A stretch of DNA of 64,000 nt from Adenophora triphylla var. japonica (GCA_022495995.1 JAFEMH010000927.1:310001-374000); one strand, 5' to 3'; counted from the stretch's first letter, positions 24,061 through 34,704 are shown. The notes: generated from the sequence alone by a model not told the origin. Program-made: numbers and translations.

Positions 24061-24560
24061 GCCTCGAGTGCGGACACGCTGTCATCGTCTCGGCTTCGTT
24101 TCCTATGAGGAAACTATCCCCTGATGACTTCAAGATCTCCCCGCCGGTTAATGAACTTAACACACCGATGGAGAGTGGAAGCTATGGCTTTCATGTGGTG
24201 TAGCCAAGGGCGTCCCAAAAGAGCCGTGAACTCGGATGGAATGTCCATCACGTGGAATTTTGCCGGCACCATTCGGGGTTTCGAAACCGTAGTTCCAGAG
24301 TCACCGCCCCCGTGGATGGGACGAGACGAGTTGTCGTAGGCCTTGATAGTCCGAGCCGACGGAATCGATGGCTTTCATGGATGCGGAGAGCTCGCATCAT
24401 GCCGAGAGGGAGAACATTAACGGCTGACCCGTTATCTACCAATACTCCGGGGAGTGATATGGTGTTGAGTTTGAGAGTGATGTACAGAGCTTCGTTGTGC
24501 CCCGAGGCTTCTCTCGGTAGGTCTTCGTCACGTAACGTGATCATACCGCCATGGCCAAAC
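24060..24560 (-). pseudogene. Tat-type aspartic protease and linker (first copy)
   Basis: Minus strand reads ITLRDEDLPREASGHNEALY (about 24540-24485), LPGVLVDNGSAVNVLPLGMM (about 24455-24395; DNGSA in place of the usual D(T/S)GA) and, after a frame change, VMDIPSEFTALLGRPWLHH (about 24255-24200) and ASTLHRCVKF. It is the protease that would process the polyprotein. Asp-Asn/Asp-Gly-Ser-Ala is common in this lineage. Confidence 0.75.
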
Positions 24561-24740
24561 GGGAGTCGTAGATCTCGTCTCTATCCGTAGAAGGAGAGTC
24601 ATCCACCCATCCGTTTCGTCTTCCTCTTGCGAGGTAAAGCCTTTCTGAACCTCGTGAGTGTGTTGAGGCCGCCGCGGCGGTTGCCGCCCTTGGTTAGCAC
24701 ATTGATCGAGCGCGATTGCCAAGCCGACCTTGATCTTCCT

Positions 24741-25454
24741 TTACCGGTCCGAGCCTCTAAGCCGGACAAATTGAATCTTGGCCGATCCCGCGGGGATTAG
24801 GCTTCCGACCGGCAAAAGAAGATTACCAAGATCTCGAGGTATTCCGGTGTCCTGTGGTCCGACTCGGTTTCGCCGGGACTTTTCGGCTTTCCCACCCCCG
24901 TCTCGCTCTAAAGCCGCATGGCCCGGAGGCAAGGAGGACCGGCCGGGAGTACAAGACGTAGTAGTCGAACCTCCCGAGGGTTCTCCAAGTGTACCTACAC
25001 CGGTATCCCCAGCCTTCGTATCTTTCTCTCGCCTGTTGTTGAGAGGATTTCTTCTTTTTGTTTTCTCGAGGATTGCTCCTACGCTTCTCGGGACTCGTAC
25101 TCCAGCAAAGCGGAGCGCCGCAAACATCGTAGCCGATGTGGACATTAGAGGAGGATCCACGAAAGAGGCGGAGAAACCGGTTCTCGTGGCACTCTTCTTG
25201 GGCACCCACTCAATGGAATTCACGCTGTTATTGTTCGGAAAGGGTTTCCCGATCGTATTGGGCCCACGGGGGCGCTCCAACTTGCCTTCTTCTATCAAGT
25301 TCGATTTCGTATCGTAACCCCAAACAATTGTCGTGGTATGGCCGTGATACCGATGGAAGGCGCAGTATTTGCTCTTGTCCGCATTAGCTACGGGAATTTT
25401 GGGTTTGTAATTGGCAACGGGCTTAAGGAGACCCTCCTTGATTAACCCTTCCAA
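24741..25454 (-). pseudogene. Tat-type Gag C-terminus with C-H zinc-binding motif
   Basis: Minus strand reads VANADKSKYCAFHRYHGHTT (about 25395-25335), then IEEGKLERPRGPNTIGKPFP (about 25285-25225). YC.FH...GHTT...C/..L...IEEGKL is the C-terminal Gag signature of Tat elements, in place of a retroviral CCHC knuckle. Here the expected second Cys is lost (VWGYD). Pro/Arg-rich linker follows toward the protease. Confidence 0.75.
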
Positions 25455-26309
25455 AGATCTTGCTCAAAGGGCATGTCCAACTTGTCGAAGTGTACAAGCA
25501 GTGCCGTTTCGAGTAGAATTGTTGCTTTGCGGGACTCGGGTTTCGTTACCCGACCGTTGTCCCCGATGGACGTAGCCGATGACGACGTATCTTCCCTTTG
25601 CCGGGGCCGGTGCGGGATTGAATGCAACCGCTGAGCGGTATCTCGTATGGCCGTGCAAAGAGCCAACTTTTCCTTGAGATCCTTCTCGAACCGTGAGCCG
25701 GCATTGACCATGGCCCGGAGATCCGGGAAGAAATTGTGACTGATGAGAGTTCTGATGGACGGTCTTAAGGTGACTTCAAGATCCGCATCCGTTCGTCTTT
25801 GGAGAGTGGCTCCATGATCTCGAAGAGTTTCCACTCCATCTCTTGTAGAATTCCCCAACACTTTCATCCGCTTCGCTCGTGGTGATTAAGTCCTCGCGAC
25901 TTGTTTCCCACTCTAAGTTGGATCTCGTACTGCTCCAGAAGATGTTACCGATCCGTTCCCTGTGTGTGGCGATCCGCAGCTTGACCCTCGTAAACCATCG
26001 TAACGCCGAACTTTTGAGCGTATGCCGGAAGTGGTCGGCCATTCTGGCCGGAGGGTTGCTCCTTTTGCTCTCATGCCGAGAACGTAGGTGTCGACGTGCG
26101 TTTGAGGACATTCGGTTCCGTCGAATCGGTCCATCTCCCATTCCCGAACTCGGGCGTGGAGAGGCGCACCATTCCCTGATCTCGTGGATTTGAGCGTTTC
26201 CCTCGCTTTGGAAGCCGCTCATGGTGGCTTTCGTGTCTTTCATCCGCTCGACCATCCAGCTAAGGTTGGGTCCAGTGGACTCGTGAGGCTCGGCGCCTGG
26301 TGCTACCAC
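25442..26309 (-). pseudogene. Tat-type Gag (retrotransposon gag domain), broken
   Basis: Minus-strand segments MADHFRHTLKSSALRWFTRV (about 26045-25985) and REDLITTSEADESVGEFYKR (about 25900-25840) match the gag domain pattern (F...L.G.AL.WF..., then DL....Q...ESF.E...RW). They are followed by LRPSIRTLISHNFFPDLRAM (about 25770-25710) and FEKDLKEKL. The upstream VERMKDTKATMSGF (about 26255) may be the N-terminal part. Gag forms the cytoplasmic particle. Frame changes lie near 25830 and 25910. Confidence 0.72.
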
Positions 26310-28129
26310 GTGAGCGGTAGTGATTGGAGGTGGAAGGCTTGGTATATGTGGATATACTGGAGCCTTTTCGAACCGTATCGGGTTTGTCCCCGGTGTTTAG
26401 GGATTCGTGTATAGGCAACGGACGAACCCGGAGGGTATTGAGGAATATTGGCATCTCGAGATGGTCCAGCCGGTGCGCTGGTGATATTGGAGTGATAGGA
26501 GTAGCACGGGCCGACTAAATGACAGTGGTTGCCCCGAGAGGTGGCAACATGGAGCCTAGGTCGGCCGCTTTCCTTGGTTGGAAGGCATCCCGTAAGTTGG
26601 CGGGGAGGAACCCGATTGAAGGTTTGGTGAACTGGTTTCGGGAATCGTCATCCTCGACCGTGACAAAAGTACCGTCGACCGGGGATAGCCGCTATACCAC
26701 GCTCATTCGTAAGCCGTACCACGAAATTCGCCGATCTTCTTCTCGCCTCTTGTGAACCTCACAAGCCCGGATGGCTTCTTCCAATGTCATATCCGTTACG
26801 GTGGCGGGGGTCCTTCCCCGTCACGATTTCTGAGCTAGACATGTCGGAAATTCTCGGGCCGAGGGAACCGAGGAACCGAAGAACCGTCCGACGCCGCCGT
26901 TACGGTGATCCCGGCAAGGCGCCGACCCGGAAATCTGAACCACTTTCTCGCTCGCCGCAGGAACGAAAGGAAGGGTTTAGGCTTGACAAGTGGTATTTGG
27001 CTCAAGGTTTTCGGCTTGTGCAATGTGCGCTACCGATTAATGTTTACTTAAAGCGCGTTTTCTCGTAGTCCTAATCGGTTGGAAAAGAGCGAGTCTTCTT
27101 TTTCGCAACTAATCCTAGAGCTCTAATCGCGATCTCGTCACTACGCTTATAAGCCCTCGTTTCCATTGTAGATCATCTTTCTTAGGACCGGACTATCCCG
27201 AGCGAGGTCCGATAAGGCAAGCGAGTTCCACCGACAAAGGAAAAAGTGAACTTAAGGCTAGCCGATCACGCAAACTTTCAATGTGTGTGACGTACGGGCC
27301 ACTTGGCCGAAGTCAACGTCCTTAAGTTAAGGCGGGATCGTGCCAAAATTTGGGCATGACCTCTCCCGACTCGCCAGGCGAGAGACCTTAGCTTTTTAGT
27401 GTTGGCCAAGTTGTGGCCGGCACGATACATACGGCGAGGTTTGGTGACACGGCGTCACATTGAACCTTCTGTATATTTTTCGCAGAGCTCCGCGTCAAAG
27501 TCAAGGCCGAAAAGCTCAAGACTTCGGTCGGGAACGACCTTTGGTCTCAAACTCTCGAGCTTGACTCTGAGCGGGGCCCGGCGTGAAAAACATACACTTA
27601 GGCTTTATGACACGAGCTAAGCCAAAACCAACCGGGTCTTGGACAAAGTGTGACACAAAGAGTGCATGGCTTACACTGCTAGGATGGGATGTTTGGGACG
27701 ACCCCGCGCGCCCGAAAGGTGTCCGCGTGCACCAATCGGAGTGCAACCGATAAGGCCATCCCGGTTAGGGGTTGTAGTGTGCAAAGGTACCGAGGCGAAG
27801 TGCACGTGAAGTGCGGTGTTCCGAGGCGCAAGTGCGCGTAGTGGTGCGGTCACTAAAATTCTTTTCCGAGTAAAACAGAGATTTTTTCGTAATGTGTCTT
27901 AAAGAATTTATGATGCACGCTCAAAAGACAAAGATGAAAATCAAACATGAATGGGGATGCACAAACATGGTAAGATTTTGAAAAGTTGACAATGTAATGC
28001 CTTTGAAAAAAAAACAAACCGTTTGAGGTTGAAAGTAACACACGCACACGAAAACGAGGAAGGATAAACGAAAGTTTGACCCACGGAAGGCTTTTTAGAA
28101 AACAACGGTAGTTTTGAAAAAGTATCTTT
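26310..28129 (-). other. Ogre-type leader / ORF1 region, no readable gene
   Basis: Between PBS and gag of the minus-strand element. Ogre elements often have an extra ORF here, but I recognise none; short open stretches on both strands lack conserved motifs. About 27660-27850 holds repeated GAGGCG/AAGTGC words. The part next to the PBS (27850-28130) is AT-rich. Confidence 0.5.
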
Positions 28130-28147
28130 TCCCCAATGAGTCGCTAA
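28130..28147 (-). other. primer binding site, tRNA-Arg-like
   Basis: Minus strand reads TTAGCGACTCATTGGGGA directly inside the 5' LTR edge (one base gap). GCGACTC..., then GGGGA, resembles the TGGCGACTC...TGGGGA PBS used by many Ogre-type elements; it carries several mismatches, so it is decayed. Confidence 0.65.
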
Positions 28148-28654
28148 CCGAAATTACCCGGGATTTCGCGCGGGCGCGAAACGCGGTTGTCTTTCGCGGG
28201 GGTGGTGTCCGAGACCTCGCTTCATGGGAAGGAAAATGAGGAGTCGCCACGCGGTTTTTGTATTTTGAGCCCAAACGTTGAGAAACGGCTTTAGAAAATG
28301 GTGTCGTTTTTATTGGTAGCAAAAACTTAGGAAAAGGCTTTTGAAAAACGGGATCATTTTTATTGGCAAAGAAAACGAGTAAAAAGCTTTTTGTACCGTA
28401 GATTGTTAGGTTCGAAGGTCAAGTTACGTTTCGGGTAGAGTATTACGAGATCGCCCGAAACGCCTCGCATGACGAGTCTTTCTACCTTTCGAAATCGTGT
28501 GTGTGTGTGTGTGTGTGTTTTGGAAATGGGGGCTTGAATGACAAGCTTAATCTTGGTTTGAATGACAAACGTTGATTAGGTGACTTTTTGAAAAGATGAG
28601 CGTTTGAATGACAAACGTCGTTTTGAATGAAATGAGCGCTTTGTAATGAGCTTC

Positions 28655-28815
28655 GCTGAGTTTGAAATGAGCGTGGCAAACGTCGATTTTGAGTTTGAAA
28701 TGAGCGTTTGCGTGGCAAACGTCGATTTTGAGTTTGAAATGAGCGTTTGCGTGGCAAACGTCGATTTTGAGTTTGAAATGAGCGTTTGCGTGGCAAACGT
28801 CGATTTTGAGTTGAA
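28655..28815. repeat. 39-bp direct repeats in the 5' LTR, four copies
   Basis: Units of GAGCGTTTGCGTGGCAAACG plus TCGATTTTGAGTTTGAAAT, period 39 bp; three complete copies and a shorter first one. GCGTTTGCGTGGCAAACG is itself a near-palindrome (CGTTTG / CAAACG). The plus-strand open frame across them is a repeat artefact. Confidence 0.9.
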
Positions 28816-29748
28816 AAGGAGTTCGAAGGTCGAACTCCAGTTTTTTGAACCGAGAATGTCATTGCTAACGATTTTTACAGGAAAAATGCGTGTTAAATGG
28901 TTTTGAGTGTCAAATGGCGGCTTTTAGTTTGAAGATGAGCATTCGGAGGCCGAACGTCATTTCGCGCGTTTTGAAAGAGAGTTCGACGGACGAACTCCGG
29001 TTTTGAACCGGGCATTACATTGTTAACGATTTTTACGGGAAAAATGTGTATTAAATGATATGCGATCAACGAATCGGGTTGCGACTCGGACTTTGAAAAG
29101 TAAATACTATCACGATCCAAACGGGTCGGACTTGTAAATGACAGTATTTAAAGCAGTGTCAACGGAATCAAACGATTCGGAATTGTAAATGACGATCGAC
29201 GAGGCCAATCGGCTCGGATTTGTAAATGACGATCAACGAGGCCAAACGGCTCGGATTTGTAAATGACAAAAATTAAATGACGATCAACGGATCAATCGAT
29301 CCGAAATTGGTAAATGACGATAAAAGTAAACGGAACGGGGTCGGAACGCCGTTTTAACCCGTGATTACTTCTCTTACGGAAAGAGAAGAGGATCGAGGGG
29401 CTAAAACGTATCGGACCCCGTTAGACGGAGGCGTCTACATTTCGATAACGACGTTCGAAACGGTTATAGCGACTGGCGCGTAAACCGAGACGGAACGAGA
29501 GATTTAGAGAGAGGGAGTTATACCTATGGCTAGGGTCGACTCCTTTGGCTCGGGAGGTGTGTACGGGACACGGAAAGTGATTCGAAAGGTTGTTTCGAAG
29601 TAGTAGGGTGCGTATTTGATCGAAATACGAAGGTTTCACGCGAATCGAGACAGAACGGAAGCTCGGGAAGGGTGAAAATGGCTTGTGCCGTGGCTGTGGT
29701 AAAAATTTGGGAGTAATTTGTTGTTTTTGAAAGCTTTGACAGCAACTT

Positions 29749-29757
29749 CTATTTATA
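29749..29757 (-). promoter_or_regulatory. LTR TATA box (5' LTR)
   Basis: Minus strand CCTATAAATAGAAG, identical core to 8274-8282. This copy would start the genomic RNA of the Ogre-type element, reading leftward. Confidence 0.72.
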
Positions 29758-30274
29758 GGTGAAAATTGCAGTAGGAGTCCGGACGGACTTGGACTGAATC
29801 CAGGGGGTTTTTGGGTATTTTGGAAATCTGGGGGACTTGCTGGCAATTTCAGGAAAAGTGCACAGGGAGTCCGGCCGGACTAGGCTTGCAAATCAGGGGT
29901 ATTTTGGTCTTTTCCCTTTGAATTTTATTGAAGGGTGACTAGAGGGAGGTGGCATGGCTGCCACGTGCCCCTCTGAGTCACCAGCCATGTGGGGTTTTGT
30001 CCCCCGGTCCCGGTTTTGTCCGTTTTTTAAAATAACAGTTCGGAAAATGTCTGAAACGCTCCCGGAAAGTGCCGGAAAATGCGTTTTTCAGGGAAAGCCG
30101 TGCTTTTACGTGTGATGACACGTGTTAAGTACGGTTCGACGTCGGGATGCACGGGGCAGTCCCGGGATGTCTCGTTGGCACAGCAACGAGTTCCGGTTAA
30201 CCTGGAGCGGGCCAGTTAACGGATTTCGGTTAACTTTCTGACGGATTTGGACGATCCGGATTTGGGTACTTACA

Positions 30275-30489
30275 GTACCCATAAATTTAATGTGCATCTC
30301 TATGCATATAATCATCATATGATCATCCATTAACATTTATACTAATTATTCTCTTAATAATTAGGGACGAAGATTATTACAGATAAATATGCAAAACATA
30401 TAATAATCAAATGATAAACTTCTCATATAATAATAAATAATGTCGACACATAAGTTTATCAACTATAGGCCTAGGGCATAACACTAACA
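30275..30489 (-). mobile_element. truncated copia LTR fragment
   Basis: GTACCCATAAATTTAATGTG through GGGCATAACACTAACA corresponds to the last about 200 bp of the LTR at 3600-4993, with substitutions and small indels. The outer edge (CTAACA) is preserved and abuts exon sequence of the ULP-like pseudogene; the rest of this LTR and its element is missing, replaced by the Ogre-type LTR. Confidence 0.88.
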
Positions 30490-30518
30490 GTCACCTCTAT
30501 GGCAGGACAAGAAGAACT

Positions 30519-30678
30519 GCGAGAAAATAAGTGTCAGCATCAGAGTTTGAAAGTGCCAGTATTATATTTTCACAGTGCCAGCATCAATTGTTTCCTAATG
30601 CCAGTGCAAGTGATCTTTTATACTAGTGTATTGATTAATAAGTGTCAGTACATGTACTTATAAAATGACAATGCATAC
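30519..30678. repeat. AGTGCCAGT repeats in intron 5
   Basis: Seven or so copies of (A/T)RTG(C/T)CAG(T/C) words, e.g. AAGTGTCAGCATC, AAAGTGCCAGTATTA, ACAGTGCCAGCATC, AATGCCAGTGCAAG, spaced 20-40 bp, filling most of this intron. Confidence 0.8.
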
Positions 30679-31849
30679 CAATTTAACTTCACTCAAGTCA
30701 GTTCCCTCAACATCATTAAAATTAAGATCAATCCAATGTATAAAACAATCAGTGATTTCTTGCCCAGCTTTTGATATAACATCGTCAGAACACTTCGTTG
30801 TACGTTGAATCCAAGCAGCCTGTATAACACATTAATAACATCAAATTTAAAAATGCACACAAATATAATTTAATTAACAAACAATCATAAATAATATAAT
30901 TTTTGAATGTACTAGCATCATAGATAAAGAACTTACACAATGACTAAGCCCAAAGATAAACTTCTTCATTCTACCAGACTTTCGCTCCATATTATTGAGA
31001 AGTATAGCCCAACACTCGACAGTATTTGAAGTTATTTCCGTGTCTTCATCCAAGCTCAAAATATCTTCAAGCGTTAAGCTATGGAACATTGTGTACTTAG
31101 GATGGCAATTGCTATAAAAGAAAAATAAATTAGTAAATGCTTTTACGTACAAGTGTATACATTCATAAAAGGTGCCAGTGTTTGGGTATTTATAAATTTA
31201 TAGCTTACTCCTTAAGATTTCTTGAAAAGTGTGTAGACATGCACAGGTCAACAGACTCCTTTCTCAGCTTCAACATCGGTCGCAAAACAACAGCGTTGCT
31301 AATCATAAATCGAGAACAGTATACAACTTTCTCGTTAGCTGCTCCACAATCCAGTGTGCACCCTACGTTCAACATCTCATAACAACTCCTAAAGCTGCTC
31401 TCATTTATATTCGTAATAATATTTTCAACATCTCTATCAATCCATTCACCATCATCATCATCATCAATCTCATTTAATTGATGTTCTTTCTGCTCTGTAT
31501 ATTCTCTTCTTTCCTCACCAGATACCTGAGATAAAAAGTCAAATGATGGAATTGAACCTTTTCTTTTTTTTACCATATCAGCTTTTATTGTCTTCAAAAT
31601 GTCTGAAACAATATTATCAATCTCAGAAAAATATTCATCGTTAAAAATATCTTCTTCTACTTCCTCCCCCTCCCCCTTCCCCTAATTCTCTTTCTCTTTT
31701 CCCGTCTCATTTGCTGCATTGTTTCCCTTATCCTTCTTGATACATTTAAGTCTTTCAATATGTGCATGGACAGCATTATCAAGGTCCTTCCTCAATATAT
31801 TCCATGACTCCTTAGCAGCCTACATCAATGAAAAATAGTAAGAATGAGT

Positions 31850-32109
31850 TCAATTGTGCCAGTTTTAGATTACAATTGTGCCAGTCCAAGTAATCAATAG
31901 TGCAAGTGTAGCCAAATGATTGTTCCAGTGTTTGTATTTTAAGTGCCAGTGCAAGTAATCAATAGTGCTAGAGCAGCCAAAAAGTTGTGCCAATGTGTGT
32001 ATTTTAAATGCCAGTACATATTATTCATTATGCCAGTGTAAGTAATCAATAGTGTCAGTATAATAATTTCAAAGTACCAGTGTAAGAATTTCAAATTGAC
32101 AGTACTTAC
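31850..32109. repeat. AGTGCCAGT repeats in intron 2
   Basis: About ten copies of TGTGCCAGT/AGTGCCAGT-type words, with a recurring CAAGTAATCAATAGTG linker (three times). They fill the intron up to the donor at 32104-32109 but stop at the exon edges. Confidence 0.85.
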
Positions 32110-33089
32110 ATTGCTTGACTCTGCATTTCTTTTCTTTACACCACTTTCAATCCTTAACGGAATATATTCTTCCTCAAAATCACAGGATACTTCATCCACA
32201 AAATCGTCTCCAACGCTACTTATAGGATAAAAATGCTTTCCAGAAAAAATTAATTTTCCTCATCCAATTTTCGCTTCAGAATCAATCCTCACTTTGAATT
32301 TTTGAGCATTCCAATGATTAATCAAAGGTAGAACAGTTGATTCTTTCACCCCTTGAAATGGAAATCTATGAAGGTAAGCAATCACCAACACCATCACACA
32401 TCTACTACAGTTCTTTGAATTCTTTTTTTTGATTCTTATACCTCGTTACACCCTCACATAATTTATTCAAAACATATTGACACCAATCAAACTTGCTTAT
32501 CTGTGAAACGTCTTCTACAAGACTTAACAGTGATACATCAATTGTTTTCGTAACTACTGGGGCAAGAAAAATTCCAACAACAAATAGCACAAACAATCGT
32601 TTAAATTCATCCCCACCTTGATGTAACTCAGAAATGCGTTCCAAAAGTTTATAGACAGGAAGACCATCTTTAGTACGCCCAAATTCTTCAAAATATCGAT
32701 TTCTCAATTCCATATTTATGATGGATGATCGATTTACCTTAGCCTTTGCAACATTTCTAGGTAGACAAAATATATCATAAATATCTGATGTTCTAATAAC
32801 ATATTTCTCTGATGAATTAATTTGTTGTATCCTTGTTATTGGTTCAAATCTCTCAACAAGAAACTGAACAAGCCTAAGCGGTAATACCTTAACCTCAAGA
32901 CTCAACAAAGATCCAAATCCAATAGCCCTAACATCTCTCTGCTGGTCTGGAGTTAAACAGAGCTCAACAAGTCTTTTAGGAGTACACGAATGCTCAAATT
33001 TATCACCCCCTTTAGGCCTCTTACTAGTGATATCAAAATCATCATCATCCACAACTCTTTTACGCTTTGATAGAACTGAAAATAAATAT

Positions 33090-33480
33090 CAAAAAACATT
33101 ACATCAGTGCCAGCAGTATGATTTCAAAGTGCCAATGTTATGATTCCAAAGAGCCAATGTTATGATTTCAAAGTGCCAGTGTTACGGTTTCAAAGTGCCA
33201 GTCTTACGGTTTCAAAGTGCCAATGTTATGGTTTCAAAGTGTCAGTTTTAGGGTTTTAAAGTGCCAGTATTACGGTTTCAAAGTGCCAGTATTATCAATA
33301 ATGCCAACATTTGCTTATGTTTGCAATTAAATGTGAAAGTGCAACTGTTTCGATAGTGCCAGTGCAAGTAAATGTGACAGTGTAACGTTTTCAAAGTGCC
33401 ATAGTTAAGGTTTCAATAGTGCCAACATTTGCTTATGTTTGCTTGTATTTTCTAAAGTACCAGTGTCACGAACATAATGT
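33090..33480. repeat. AGTGCCAGT repeats in intron 1
   Basis: More than ten units of about 22-25 bp built on TTTCAAAGTGCCAGTGTTA, e.g. GTTACGGTTTCAAAGTGCC around 33180-33230. They occupy nearly the whole intron between the donor at 33552 and acceptor at 33076. Confidence 0.88.
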
Positions 33481-33602
33481 GTCAATGCATCAATCCATAA
33501 CAAATAGGTGGAAATCGAAGAAAAATATGACTGAAAACAAGTAAAATCATACCTTCGTTACGATGCTTGCTCCTGATTTCTTTGGCTTGGCCGGTCATAA
33601 TG

Positions 33603-34119
33603 TGTGATATCCCCATCCCACATCGGAAATATGTGGGAATTTAGTGTGATATATAGAAGGCTCATACACTACTACTAAGCATCAAATCATCCATTGGACT
33701 TTTGGAGGCCTGTGATGGGCTGTGGTTAACCCAATTGAGGAGGTGCTTTGTGGGCCAGTGTGTGGTGTGTGCTTAGCGGTCGGGCTTCGGGCTCGGGTCG
33801 TTACAAATGGTATCAGAGTAGAACCCCGGCCTTAAGGCTTGCGAGCTAGCCCGGGGGTACGATCTGGGTATTGATTGACCTTGCCAGGGACGGCAAGGGT
33901 TTGAGTGGGGGAGAATGTGATATCCCCATCCCACATCGGAAATATGTGGGAATTTAGTGTGATATATAGAAGGCCCATACACTACTACTAAGCATCAAAT
34001 CATCCATTGAACTTTTGGAGGCCTGTGATGTGCTGTGGTTAACCCAATTGAGGAGGTGCTTTGTGGGCCAGTGTGTGGTGTCTGCTTAGCGGGTCGGGCT
34101 TCGGGCTCGGGTCGTTACA
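33603..34119 (+). mobile_element. TRIM (terminal-repeat retrotransposon in miniature), complete
   Basis: Two nearly identical LTRs, 33603-33805 (203 bp) and 33916-34119 (204 bp), both TGTGATATCCCC...GTCGTTACA. Between them lie 110 bp with an initiator tRNA-Met PBS (TGGTATCAGAG, 33808-33818) and a polypurine tract (AGTGGGGGAGAA, 33904-33915), and no coding capacity. The flanks TAATG and AAATG share AATG, a likely target duplication. Total 517 bp. The LTRs differ at about five or six positions by eye. It sits in the 5' UTR of the ULP-like pseudogene, 4 bp from its ATG, in the opposite orientation. Confidence 0.93.
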
Positions 34120-34704
34120 AAATGTCGGATAAGAAGTAAAAATACGAATGAAAACAGTTCGGAGATGAAGAAAATCGGTGGAAATTGATGAAGATCAATG
34201 ACGAAATTGATGAAGAACAATGACGGAAAATCGAATTGAAGAGCACAAATGACGAAAGGAAAAATCAAATTGAACAACTACGCCGCGAGAAATTGAACCG
34301 GACCGGAAAATCATATGAACCGTCCGTTAAATTGAACCGCGGGTGAAAAATACGTTTTTTGTTAAGCTTAACAAAAAACGCGTTTTTTACAAGATTTTGA
34401 CAAAATTAATAGATATTTTTAAGGCATTATTAATTTTTTTAAATGATTTGATATTTCTTTATCAAACAATCTTAATTTTATAATCTTTTAAAATGTTCAT
34501 AATTAAGAGCTTAATTTGGTTATCAAACACACAATTAGACAAGTGATAACACTATTACACAAGTATACGCTATACTACACACGTGTCAAACACACATTTT
34601 TGGAGTCGTTGGCCCCCGCGTCCATCCGGCATCGTCAAAAAGAAAGCATTGTCCGGGTCGTGGCGAGTCTCCCTGCCTACGATTGAAGGAGAAAAAAAGT
34701 AATA
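34120..34704. other. 5' flank of the ULP-like gene, with a 28-bp palindrome
   Basis: 34120-34310 is probably the displaced 5' UTR or promoter of the minus-strand gene (many GATGAAG/TCAATGACG words). A perfect 28-bp palindrome lies at 34353-34380 (CGTTTTTTGTTAAG and its complement). The rest is AT-rich without a gene. Confidence 0.6.

Larger units (their letters stand above)
6770..30274 (-). mobile_element. giant Tat/Ogre-type Ty3/gypsy retrotransposon (about 23.5 kb)
   Basis: Two long related LTRs (28149-30274 and 6770-8810) bracket a minus-strand gag, protease, RT, RNase H, integrase series. RT before integrase gives Ty3/gypsy; size, about 2-kb LTRs, a tRNA-Arg-like PBS, the gag-associated YCAFHRYHGHT motif, a G-patch-like PGPGLGK motif and extra genes after integrase point to the Tat lineage, with size and PBS favouring Ogre. 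All protein genes are broken. No target duplication is seen: CCCGC precedes 6770 and GTACC follows 30274. The right edge lies within copia LTR sequence while the left edge does not, so a deletion or recombination has probably altered one flank. Confidence 0.85.
28149..30274 (-). repeat. Ogre-type 5' LTR (2126 bp)
   Basis: Aligns with 6770-8810 from CGAAATTACCC (the first T mutated to C) to GGTACTTACA. It is longer than the other LTR mainly through internal repeat copies. A GT microsatellite lies at about 28497-28517. Its outer edge lies directly against a copia LTR fragment that begins GTACCCATAA. Confidence 0.92.
30490..33598 (-). pseudogene. ULP-like (SUMO-protease-associated) transposon gene, multi-exon, broken
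   Basis: Minus-strand exons deduced from splice sites: 33598-33553 (ATG, MTGQAKEIR), 33075 to about 32110, 31820-31209, 31111-30937, 30819-30679 and 30516-30490 (cut by the copia LTR). The main exon reads VRAIGFGSLLSLEVKVLPLR, then SEKYVIRTSDIYDIFCLPR and LFVLFVVGIFLAP, a pattern shared by plant proteins that carry a C-terminal Ulp1 protease and are often mobilised by MULE or CACTA elements; after an extra base in an A8 run (32423-32430) it continues CVMVLVIAYLHRFPFQG. In-frame stops at 32260-32262 and 31682-31684. The Ulp1 catalytic domain itself would lie beyond the truncation and is not visible. Confidence 0.72.

Noticed and set aside
28646..28906. Plus-strand repeat protein (FEMSVCVANVD units)
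   Set aside because: Translation of the 39-bp LTR repeat (13 codons per unit); opposite strand is equally open.
6765..30279. Target-site duplication of the Ogre-type element
   Set aside because: CCCGC on the left and GTACC on the right do not match.
32405..32441. 37-nt intron in the ULP-like gene
   Set aside because: Although GT-AG and frame-restoring, 37 nt is too short for a plant intron; one extra base in the A8 run (32423-32430) explains the frame change better.
30490..33598. Functional Ulp1 SUMO protease
   Set aside because: The catalytic His-Asp-Cys domain is not visible; the gene has two in-frame stops and is cut by a copia LTR.
33603..34119. Cassandra (5S rRNA-bearing TRIM)
   Set aside because: The LTRs do not contain recognisable 5S promoter boxes; it is a TRIM of another family.
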